This document shows, one piece after another, positions 18,858 through 25,648 of a stretch of DNA of 25,648 bases. The stretch's first letter is position 1; each line of letters begins with the position of its first letter. The DNA is taken from positions 1 through 25,648 of the forward strand of contig CAVYBK010000002.1 of the NCBI GenBank assembly GCA_963766725.1, read 5' to 3'. The translations under genes were made by a program, and so were the position numbers. This DNA is from DATEOR01 sp963766725. GTDB lineage: Bacteria; Actinomycetota; Thermoleophilia; Gaiellales; Gaiellaceae. The notes below the pieces were generated by a model. That model ran no database searches, was not told the DNA's origin, and was given only the letters and a program-made list of their open reading frames with translations.

Positions 18858-18873
18858 GTGAGTGACTACTTAC
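18858..18873 (+). promoter_or_regulatory. TetR operator, site 2, before the MFS gene
   Basis: GTGAGT-GACT-ACTTAC shares both half-sites and spacing with site 1, 600 bases upstream. It precedes the AGGAGG (18881-18886) of the MFS gene. A separate promoter must lie here because of the terminator before it; no strong -35 is seen, and TACTTA or TACTAA could be the -10. Confidence 0.65.
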
Positions 18874-18894
18874 TAAGACAAGGAGGTAGGTGAG

Positions 18895-20313
18895 ATGAGC
18901 GCAAGGACTCAAACCATCTGGACATTCGTGATCACCTCGGTCGCGCTGTTCATGGTCACGCTCGACAACCTCGTCGTCACGATGGCGCTGCCGAGCATCC
19001 GACTCGACCTCGGGGCCTCGATCGAGGACCTCGAGTGGACCGTCAACGCCTACACGTTGACCTTCGCCGTGCTGCTCCTCACCGGAGCCGCTCTCGGCGA
19101 CCGCTTCGGCCGGCGGCGGCTCTTCGTCATCGGGCTCGGCATCTTCACGGTCGCGTCCGCGGCAGCTGCGCTCGCGCCCAACGTCGAGACGCTGATCGCC
19201 GCGCGCGCGGTGCAGGGGCTCGGCGGCGCGATCGTGACTCCCCTCACCCTGACGATCCTCTCCGCGGCCGTGCCGCCCGCGAAGCGCGGGCTCGCGCTCG
19301 GCGCGTGGGGTGGCATCGGCGGGCTCGGCGTCGCGCTCGGCCCCGTGATCGGCGGGGCAGTCGTCGAAGGGCTCTCGTGGCAATGGATCTTCTGGCTCAA
19401 CGTGCCCATCGGCCTCGTGCTCGTGCCGCTGGCCTGGAACCGCCTGAAGGAGTCCTACGGGCCCGACTCGCGGCTCGACCTGCCCGGCCTCGGCCTGGCC
19501 AGCATCGGGCTCTTCGGAATCGTCCTCGGCCTCGTCCGCGGCAACGCGGTCGGCTGGGGGAGCTTCGAGATCCTCGGCTCGATCACTCTCGGGCTCGCGT
19601 TCCTCGCGGCGTTCGTCCTCTGGGAGCTCCGCACGGAGGCGCCGATGCTGCCGATGCGGTTCTTCCGGAACCGGACGTTCGCGGCGACCAACGTCGCGTC
19701 CCTCTTCATGTTCTTCGGGATGTTCGGCTCGATCTTCCTGCTCGCGCAGTTCCTGCAGACGGTGCAGGGGTACTCCCCGCTCGACGCCGGGATCAGGACG
19801 CTGCCGTGGACGGCGATGCCGATCTTCATCGCGCCGCTGGCCGGCGCGCTTTCCGACCGGATCGGCGGCCGGCCGCTGATGGCGACGGGTCTCGGGCTGC
19901 AGGCGATCGGCCTGGCCTGGCTCGCGTCGATCACGAGCCCGACGGTCGCGTACTCGAGCCTCGTGCCCGCGTTCGTGATCTCGGGGATCGGGATGGCGCT
20001 CTTCTTCGCGCCGGTCGCGAACGTCGTCCTCTCCAGCGTGAGGCGCGAGGAGGAGGGCAAGGCCTCCGGCGCCAACAACGCCATCCGCGAGCTCGGCGGC
20101 GTCTTCGGAGTCGCCGTCCTCGCCTCGATCTTCTCGCACTACGGCGGCTACGAGTCGCCCGCGACCTACGTGGACGGGCTCACGCCCGCGCTCTGGGTCG
20201 GCGCGGTGCTCGTCGGAGCGGGAGCGATCGCGGCGCTCTTCGTCCCGCGCAGGACGCGCGCGGACGAGGCGGTGGCGGCCGAGCCCGAGCTCGCCTTCGA
20301 GCAGGCGGCGTAG
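18895..20313 (+). CDS. DHA2-family (14-helix) MFS drug efflux transporter
   Basis: 472 residues, about 14 predicted transmembrane helices. Motif D1-like TLDNLVVTMALPSI near residue 22-35, motif A GDRFGRRR at 68-75, and motif C GVALGPVIGG at about 145-154 fit proton-coupled drug exporters of the EmrB/QacA type. AGGAGG lies eight bases before ATG 18895. It is regulated with the adjacent TetR through the shared operator. It ends 20 bases from the stop of the convergent epimerase gene. The substrate is unknown; an export role for a glycan-related compound is possible but not shown. Confidence 0.9.
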   Translation: MSARTQTIWTFVITSVALFMVTLDNLVVTMALPSIRLDLGASIEDLEWTVNAYTLTFAVLLLTGAALGDRFGRRRLFVIGLGIFTVASAAAALAPNVETLIAARAVQGLGGAIVTPLTLTILSAAVPPAKRGLALGAWGGIGGLGVALGPVIGGAVVEGLSWQWIFWLNVPIGLVLVPLAWNRLKESYGPDSRLDLPGLGLASIGLFGIVLGLVRGNAVGWGSFEILGSITLGLAFLAAFVLWELRTEAPMLPMRFFRNRTFAATNVASLFMFFGMFGSIFLLAQFLQTVQGYSPLDAGIRTLPWTAMPIFIAPLAGALSDRIGGRPLMATGLGLQAIGLAWLASITSPTVAYSSLVPAFVISGIGMALFFAPVANVVLSSVRREEEGKASGANNAIRELGGVFGVAVLASIFSHYGGYESPATYVDGLTPALWVGAVLVGAGAIAALFVPRRTRADEAVAAEPELAFEQAA

Positions 20314-20333
20314 GACCAAACGAACGGCGTCGT

Positions 20334-21452
20334 CTACCGGGTGAGCTTGCGCTCGGCGAGGGCGCGGTAGGCGGCGTCGACCTGGTCGGTCGCCTCCTGC
20401 GTCTCGAGCCAGGCGAGGAGGTCGCGCATGCCGTCCTCGAAGGCGACCTCGGCGCGGAACCCGAGGAGCTCCTCGGCGCGGCGCGTGTCCGCGTAGCAAT
20501 GGCGGATGTCGCCGGCACGGAACTCGCCGAGGATGCGCGGCTCGATGTCGACGCCGAGGCCCTTGGCCAGTGCGTCGGAGACGTCGAGCACGGAGGTCGG
20601 CTTCCCCGTGCCGACGTTCAGCGCGCGCCCGTCCGCCTTGTCGCTCTCGAGGGCGATCGTGCAGGCGCGCGTGATGTCGCGGACGTCGATGAAGTCCCGT
20701 GTCTGGTTCCCGTCCTCGAAGACGAGCGGATCCGCGCCGCTCATCAGCCGTGAGGCGAAGATCGCGGCCACGCCCGTATACGGGTTCGACAGTGCCTGGC
20801 GCGCGCCGTAGACGTTGAAGAAGCGGAGGGCGACCGCGGGGATCCCGTAGGCGGCGCCGACTGCGAGCGTCAGCTCCTCGTGGTCGCGCTTGCCGACGGC
20901 GTAGACCGAGGTCGGCCGGAGCGGCTTGTCCTCGGAAGTCGGCTCGGGGACGAGCGGAGTGCCGTCCTCGGCGAGCACGTCCCACTCGCGGCGCGCGAGC
21001 TGCGCCTCGGGCCGAAGGCCGGGCGCGAGGCCGTGCTCCCCGGTCTCTCGGTTCGCGTGCTGGCCCTCGCCGTAGATGGACATGGACGACGCGACGAGGA
21101 CCTTGCCGATCCGGTCGCGGCGCGCGACGACCTCTTCGAGGAGGGCCGCGCAGCCGAGGGAGTTGATCGCGGTGTAGCGCTCGATCTCGTACATGGACTG
21201 CCCCACTCCCACCGCAGCCGCGAAGTGGACGACGGCGTCGGCGTCGTCCATCGCCTTGCCGAGCGCGTCATGGTCGCGGACATCCGCGACGACGAGCTCG
21301 ACCGCGGGGTCGAGGTAGTCCGGGCGCTCCCCGCCTTCGTGCACCTGCGGGTCGAGGTCGTCCAGCGCGCGCACCTCGTGTCCCTCGGCCAGGAGCCGGT
21401 CGGCGAGATGGGAGCCGATGAACCCGGCTCCTCCGGTGATGAGGACGCGCAT
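20334..21452 (-). CDS. dTDP-L-rhamnose 4-epimerase-like extended SDR
   Basis: 372 residues. Rossmann motif TGGAGFIGSHL at 6-16, catalytic Y184-x3-K188 (YAVGK). The stretches LDDLDPQVHEG, FAAAVGVGQSMYEIERY, ASSMSIYGEG, FNVYGARQALSNPYTGVAAIFASRL and GEFRAGDIRHCYADT match, as I recall it, the dTDP-L-rhamnose 4-epimerase (WbiB-like) subgroup, which makes a talose-type donor for surface glycans. The cysteine-rich insert usual after YGEG is present in length (about 131-170) but has no cysteines. Start ATG 21452 follows the glycosyltransferase stop by ten bases and has its own -10-like box. Subgroup assignment is by memory of conserved stretches. Confidence 0.8.
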   Translation of the reverse strand: MRVLITGGAGFIGSHLADRLLAEGHEVRALDDLDPQVHEGGERPDYLDPAVELVVADVRDHDALGKAMDDADAVVHFAAAVGVGQSMYEIERYTAINSLGCAALLEEVVARRDRIGKVLVASSMSIYGEGQHANRETGEHGLAPGLRPEAQLARREWDVLAEDGTPLVPEPTSEDKPLRPTSVYAVGKRDHEELTLAVGAAYGIPAVALRFFNVYGARQALSNPYTGVAAIFASRLMSGADPLVFEDGNQTRDFIDVRDITRACTIALESDKADGRALNVGTGKPTSVLDVSDALAKGLGVDIEPRILGEFRAGDIRHCYADTRRAEELLGFRAEVAFEDGMRDLLAWLETQEATDQVDAAYRALAERKLTR

Positions 21453-21459
21453 TCCGCGA

Positions 21460-21465
21460 ACGCTA
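21460..21465 (-). promoter_or_regulatory. -10 box inside the glycosyltransferase stop, before the epimerase
   Basis: Minus-strand TAGCGT ends seven bases before ATG 21452; its first three bases are the TAG stop of the glycosyltransferase. No Shine-Dalgarno lies before the ATG, so the epimerase may be made from an internal leaderless transcript. Confidence 0.4.
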
Positions 21466-22570
21466 TCGGCGCTTTCGGACCCCGGCCTGAAGGCGAACGT
21501 GCAGCGGCTCGACCACCGCCGCGGGCGCGAACGCCTCGACGGCGCGGCGGTAGGCGGCCTGGCGCAGAGTCCAGACGCGGTCGCGGTCGGCGATCAGCCA
21601 GCGCAGCGCGTCGGCGAGCGCCTGGGGGTCGCCCGGCTCGACGAAGCGCGCCGCGTCCCCGAGCGCTTCCCGCTGGGAGACGCGAGTCCGAGGTGACGAT
21701 GGCGCAGCCGGCCGCGGCGCCCTGGAAGACCTTGTTCGGGATCACGCGCATCCCCTTCGCGCCGGGGCTGAAGATCCCCAGGCAGATGTCGTGCTCGAAG
21801 ACGAGCGCCGGGGAGCTCGTCGCGCTCGACCCAGTCGATCCACTCCACGGCGGGCGAGTCGCCGGCGAGCTCTTTCGTGCGCGCGAGATCCTGGCCGCGG
21901 CCGGCCATCGTGAAGCGCACCTTCTGCGGGGTCGGGGTCGAGGAGCCTGATCGCCTCGCCGATCACGGGCGCGCCCTGGAGCGGCGTGTAGATCCCGAAG
22001 AAGACGACGCGGAGCGGGGCCCTCCGCACGCGGCTCGGGCTCGTGGAACCACTCCTTCGGCGTGCCGATGTACACGGTGAAGGCCTCCGAGCGGATCGGC
22101 TCGGGCAGGAGCTCGCGGTGCCCCTCGGAGTCGACGAAGACGAGGTCGGCGGCGCGAATCGCGGACTTGTCGATGCGGTCGAGCGCGGCGAGCTCCGGCT
22201 TGAAGGTCGTCCCGCGGTCGATCGCCGTGTCCTTGAAGAAGAGGTAGTGGTCGAGCACGATCGGCTTCGACTTGAAGCGCCGCCGCGCGAGGTGGACGTC
22301 GAACTGGCCCATGTAGGGGACGAGGACGACGTCGGGCTCCGGCGCCTCCTTCGCCTTGCGCCAGAGATCGCGCCAGGCGCGCGCGACCCGGGCCGCGACG
22401 AGGGGCGCGCGGAGCGGCTGCCGGGCGGCCTTGACCCGTTCGGCCGTGTCTACCTGGAGCGGCACGTTGCACTCGACGAGCTCGTGCCCGTGCTCGCGCA
22501 GGCCTTCGAAGAGCACCTGCACACGCGGCTGCTCCCAGAGGCGGTAAGTGCCGAAGGCGACGATACGCAC
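21463..22570 (-). CDS. Family 4-type glycosyltransferase (several frameshifts)
   Basis: Joined product about 369 residues, from GTG 22570 to TAG 21463-21465. The N-terminal domain reads openly to about 22025: VRIVAFGTYRLWEQPRVQVL, then VVLVPYMGQFDVHLARR and LVFVDSEGHRELL. After that the similarity moves through other frames: VFFGIYTPLQGAPVIGEAI, then FTMAGRGQDLART, then VFEHDICLGIFSP followed by VIPNKVFQGAAAGCAIVT, the donor-binding core of GT4 enzymes. Breaks are near 22023, 21935, 21812 and 21690. It transfers an unknown sugar in a surface polysaccharide pathway, presumably on the cytoplasmic membrane face. Divergent from the methyltransferase with only 23 bases between the starts. Confidence 0.75.
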
Positions 22571-22577
22571 CGCGGCG

Positions 22578-22587
22578 ATTCTAGGAT
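22578..22587. promoter_or_regulatory. Back-to-back -10 boxes for divergent leaderless genes
   Basis: ATTCTAGGAT holds minus-strand TAGAAT (22578-22583), seven bases before the glycosyltransferase GTG at 22570, and plus-strand TAGGAT (22582-22587), six bases before the methyltransferase GTG at 22594. The boxes overlap by two bases. The two polymerases could not occupy this site together. Confidence 0.5.
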
Positions 22588-22593
22588 CACGGC

Positions 22594-23329
22594 GTGGACG
22601 CACCGCCTTTCACCCTCAACGCCTGGCTTCGCTACGACCTGATCGAGCGCACGCTCGCCGGGCTCGACGGGATCGAGTCCATCCTCGAGATCGGCGCGGG
22701 ACGCGGCGCGCTCGGCGCCCGGCTGGCGACGCGGTACCGCTACGTCGGGGTCGAGCCCGACGAGCTCTCCTGCGAGGCGGCGAAGGACGTGCTCGGCCGC
22801 CTGGGCTCCGGGGAGATGGTCTGCGGCGACGTCTCCGCGCTGCCGCGCGGACGCCGTCTTCGACGCCGTTTGCGCCTTCGAGGTGCTCGAGCACATCGAG
22901 GACGACGCGGCCGCCCTACGCGCCTGGCGCGAGCGGCTGCGGCCCGACGGCCGCCTCCTCATGAGCGTCCCGCTCTACCAGCGCCGCTACGCGGCGGCAG
23001 ACCGCTTCGTCGGGCACTTCCGCCGCTACGATCCCGAGCCGCTCGGCGAGCTCCTGCGCGAGACCGGCTACGCGGACGTGCGCCTCCAGACCTTCGGCTT
23101 CCCGCTCGGGCACGTGCTCGAGAAGTCGCGGAACCTGCTCGCGCGCGTGGCGAAGCCGGACGAGAGCCAGGAGGAGCGCACCGGCGCGAGCGGCCGGCGC
23201 TTTCAGCCTTCAGGCCGCGCGGGACTGGCGACGCAGGCGCTGTCGGCGCCCTTCCGCTACGCGCAGCGGCCGTTCTACGACACGCGCCTCGGCGCGGGGC
23301 TCTTCGCGGTCGCGCGCCGGGAGGGCTAG
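22594..23329 (+). CDS. SAM-dependent class I methyltransferase (one frameshift)
   Basis: About 245 residues. SAM-binding motif I is ILEIGAGRGALGARLA, followed by YRYVGVEPDELSCEAA with the acidic residue that contacts the ribose. DAVFDAVCAFEVLEHIEDD (motif II region) lies in a different frame from about 22850; one extra or two missing bases in CTGCCGCGCGGACGC explain it. The second half has RPDGRLLMSVP, the HFRRYDPEPL element typical of this methyltransferase group, and LLRETGYADVRL. It probably methylates a sugar or lipid intermediate in the neighbouring glycan pathway. Its stop TAG overlaps the opposite glycosidase stop in CTAG at 23326-23329. Confidence 0.8.
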
Positions 23330-24789
23330 TACGGCTGCCCGTTGGGCTTGCACTTCGGCGTCGACAGACAGCCGAACGGCAGGACGCTCCTGTCGCGGAC
23401 CTTCTTGAGCGAGAACGGAACCGAGTCGATGGACCCGAGCCGCGCCTGGTAAAAGCCGCTCGTCCACGAGGACCTGTAAACGCTTGCCGAAGACGCCCCC
23501 GCCGCTCTGAGCGTAGTCACCTTGCTGCCAGTTCCCGGTCGGACGCCGACGCCAGATCTGGACGCTGCCGGTCACGCCTGCGGGCCGCTTGCCCCAGATC
23601 TTCACCTTGCCGTTCCCTGAGTAGGCGACGAACGGGAAGCGGAAGGCATTGAAGATCGGCTTCCGGGCGTCGTTCTGTGCTGTTGTAAGGAGCTGTTTCC
23701 ACAGTGCTGCCGTCGTCGGAAAGGCCGACGGTGCCGCAGTACCAGAAGCCCGACTGCGTCTGGATGTATCCAAAGGGCCGGTCACGCAAGCCGAACCAGA
23801 GGAGCGTGCTCACGCCCGCCTTGTTCAGCCGGTAGACGGTCTCCGAGATCCAGCGGGAAAGAAGGTTCATGGGGACGCCCCGCTGGTCGGGACCCTTCGA
23901 GTCCCAGCTGAACTCCGAGGCCCAGAGCTGCGGCTTGTGCGCGCCGAGAATCTTGCCCGCGCTCCTGGCCTTGTTGAGGATTTTGCGCAGCTCGCCCATG
24001 TCGCCGAGCGAGACGTCTTGCATTTGGCCGCGTGGTGCGTGGGCCCGCCGTAGGTGTACGGGTGGGTCGACCACGCGTCGAACTTCGTCTTTCGGGAGAC
24101 GACCTTGCTCAGGAAGGGCTTCGGCGCCGGGTTGCTCGGCGTGGCCGAAGGGAGCGGTGTTGCCGGCGATCACGATCGCGTGCGAATCGACGCTGTGGAT
24201 TCCGCTCGCGAAGGCATTGACGAGCGCGCGGTAACGCGCTGGCGAGACGAACTTGCCGTCCTCGACTGCGGGGTGAAGAAATACGGGAGGTTGGGCTCGT
24301 TCCAGACCTCGTAGTAGTGGACCCTAAGAGCCTTGTAGTGCTTCGCCAGCGCGACGGCGAAATCGTGGAATTTCGACGCATCGACCTGGTTGCGGCCGCG
24401 GTAGCCGTTGATCGCGCAGCTTCGGCCCTGAGGCCCAGTCAGGTGCCTGGAAGACTGTCAGGACCGGCTGGAGCCCTTGCCGACGTCGCCTCGTTGACGA
24501 ACGCGTCCGGCACCGCCCAGTTGTAGCTCGGACGTTCGGGTTCGTCGGGGTTCGCGGGCTGACCGCGCCGTGACGATGTTGCGCCAGTACAGGAGGTACT
24601 TCGCATAGGTCGAGCCCGCGTCGCGCGTCTTCTGCAGCGTGTCCGCCCGCTGACTCGAACTCGGGAACGTGAAGAGGTCGTAGATCCCCGTCTGGATCGA
24701 TGCCGATGCGTTCCGGCCGTGCCGGCGAGAGCCGCCACGAGAAGGACGGCAGACAGCACGAGCGAACGCTTCAGGGTGACAATGAGCAT
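23326..24789 (-). CDS. Exported GH-A clan glycoside hydrolase (many frameshifts)
   Basis: From ATG 24789, signal peptide MLIVTLKRSLVLSAVLLVAALAG. After frame changes the mature protein reads SIQTGIYDLFTFPSSS, YLLYWRNIVT, GLQPVLTVFQAPDWASG, then HYYEVWNEPNLPYFF near 24290-24320, whose Glu in NEP is the predicted acid/base. THPYTYGG near 24055 and LWASEFSWDSKG near 23900-23930 follow, the latter with the candidate nucleophile Glu. This is the beta-barrel plan of GH-A families such as GH5 or GH39. The C-terminus has VAYSGNGKVKIWGKRP, likely a small beta domain, ending KPNGQPY. At least six frame breaks occur (near 24720, 24565, 24490, 24435, 24010, 23690 and 23480). Either poor sequence or a decaying gene; exported glycan cleavage is the likely role. 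Confidence 0.65.
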
Positions 24790-24809
24790 GATTGGGCGAT
24801 ACCGCAGAG

Positions 24810-24843
24810 CCTGGCCGGATTTCCCCGGGGTGTGTGGGCCAGG
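24810..24843. repeat. Inverted repeat between the divergent glycosidase and ligase genes
   Basis: CCTGGCC (24810-24816) and GGCCAGG (24837-24843) are perfect complements 20 bases apart in the 90-base intergenic space. It may be a regulator site for both genes or chance in GC-rich DNA. Confidence 0.35.
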
Positions 24844-24879
24844 AATCTCAGGGTAGCTGGCCACCGGAGATAGCTCAAC

Positions 24880-25648
24880 CTGAACAAACAAATCCTTACT
24901 TCTCGCGGCGCCGCCAACGTCGCGGCCGTCCTGGTCGTCGCGATCGCCATCTTCGCCATCGGGGCGGACGGCGGGAGCTACACGCTCACCAACAGGCACA
25001 CGATCGCGATCATCGCCCTCTGGGGAATCGTGGTCGCTGTGGCGGTTCGGCTTTGGCCGGTAGCGCGAATCCCCACTGGAGCGATCGTGGCTGGGGGTTT
25101 CCTGGCTGCGTTTGCCGTCTGGACCGGACTCTCGATCATCTGGTCCGACAGCGCCGAGCAGAGCTTCAACGAGGCCGACCGCGTCGTCCTCTACCTGGTC
25201 GTCTTCGGGCTCGCTGTGCTCGTCCCGGGTCGCATGTACCGGCGCTGGATGGACGGAATGGCGGCCGGCATCGCGGCGGTCGGGGTCGTTGCTCTTGTGA
25301 GCCGGCTCTTCCCGCACCTCTTCGGCCAGACCGAAACGCTTGCGCAGCTCTTCCCTGCCGCGCAACGGAGACTGAGCTTCCCGGTCGACTACTGGAACGG
25401 CCTGGCCACGTTCATGGCCCTCGGCCTTCCGCTCCTCCTCCATGCGGCCGCGACGCTCCGAAGCTCGGTGCTCCGCGGCCTTGCCCTCGCCCCGGTGCCC
25501 GTGCTGGTCTCGGTCATCTACCTGAGCTCTTCGCGAGGCGGGTCGCTCGCCGCGTTGTTCGCAGTGGTCGTGTTCTTCCTCTTGACGAGCAGGCGCTGGG
25601 CGGTTCTCGGCGCAATTTCGGTCGGAGCTGCCGCGTCCGCCCTCGCGC
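24880..25648 (+). CDS. O-antigen ligase/polymerase-like membrane protein, 5' part
   Basis: The frame is open from after a TAG at 24871-24873 to the window end, about 256 residues. It contains many hydrophobic segments, beginning AAVLVVAIAIFAIGADGG, then AFAVWTGLSIIWSDSAEQSFNEADR, YWNGLATFMALGLPLLLHAA and VIYLSSSRGGSLAALFAVVVFF. The WSDSAEQSF, DYWNGLA and SSSRGG elements are characteristic of Wzy/WaaL-type O-antigen polymerases and ligases, which join lipid-linked glycans outside the cytoplasmic membrane. No ATG, GTG or TTG opens the frame near its start: CTG 24880 (LNKQILTSRG) with GGAGA nine bases upstream is the best candidate. The 3' end is cut off by the window. Confidence 0.75.
   Translation, partial: MNKQILTSRGAANVAAVLVVAIAIFAIGADGGSYTLTNRHTIAIIALWGIVVAVAVRLWPVARIPTGAIVAGGFLAAFAVWTGLSIIWSDSAEQSFNEADRVVLYLVVFGLAVLVPGRMYRRWMDGMAAGIAAVGVVALVSRLFPHLFGQTETLAQLFPAAQRRLSFPVDYWNGLATFMALGLPLLLHAAATLRSSVLRGLALAPVPVLVSVIYLSSSRGGSLAALFAVVVFFLLTSRRWAVLGAISVGAAASALA

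Noticed and set aside
18808..20985. 725-residue antisense frame across the MFS gene and part of the epimerase
   Set aside because: Arg/Glu/Asp/Pro-rich shadow of the MFS gene with no recognisable domain; the real genes on both sides are well supported.
24439..25443. 334-residue minus-strand frame covering the ligase start
   Set aside because: Only its C-terminal quarter (from MLIVTLKRS at 24789) is real, as the glycosidase signal peptide; the upstream part is antisense to the O-antigen-ligase-like gene.

Overview
The window is high-GC DNA with dense genes, many GTG starts and long antisense ORF shadows. Gene content points to an actinobacterium: class III cyclase/ATPase/TPR regulators, a class II B12-dependent ribonucleotide reductase with no NrdAB in view, a DHA2-type MFS pump with a TetR repressor, and an actinobacterial-style glycan cluster. 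A Thermoleophilia-like lineage is my best guess from the feel of the proteins. No rRNA, tRNA, CRISPR array, transposase or integrase is visible.

Layout. 24-6661 (+) looks like one operon: two large cyclase-ATPase-TPR proteins, an Ftr1-like COG4280 membrane protein and a small membrane protein. 6599-8626 holds a hypothetical gene, an M16-type metallopeptidase with an unusual C-terminal domain, and a 49-residue ORF. 8701-14039 (all -) carries an exported LCAT-like lipase, a membrane-anchored coiled-coil protein, greA and nrdJ. 14136-17179 (all -) has a membrane protein, a truncated VOC copy, a cupin and a full VOC protein in a tight series, preceded by three small hypothetical genes. 17291-25648 is a surface-glycan region: UDP-glucuronate decarboxylase, a dTDP-rhamnose 4-epimerase-like SDR, a glycosyltransferase, a methyltransferase, an exported GH-A clan glycosidase and the start of an O-antigen-ligase-like protein. 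A tetR-MFS efflux cassette sits inside it.

Two regulatory patterns stand out. First, at least eight start codons are preceded by a TANNNT box ending 6-7 bases upstream with no Shine-Dalgarno, the signature of leaderless transcripts. Second, the tetR and MFS genes each have a GTGAGT-N4-ACTTAC operator; the tetR copy overlaps its own -10 and the two copies lie exactly 600 bases apart.

Sequence quality. Six or more genes (both cyclases, greA, the cupin, the glycosyltransferase, the methyltransferase and the glycosidase) are broken by single-base frame changes while protein similarity continues in the next frame. The breaks cluster at about 2.9-4.2 kb and 21.7-24.7 kb. I read most of them as sequencing or assembly indels rather than real pseudogenes, and give the joined extents below.
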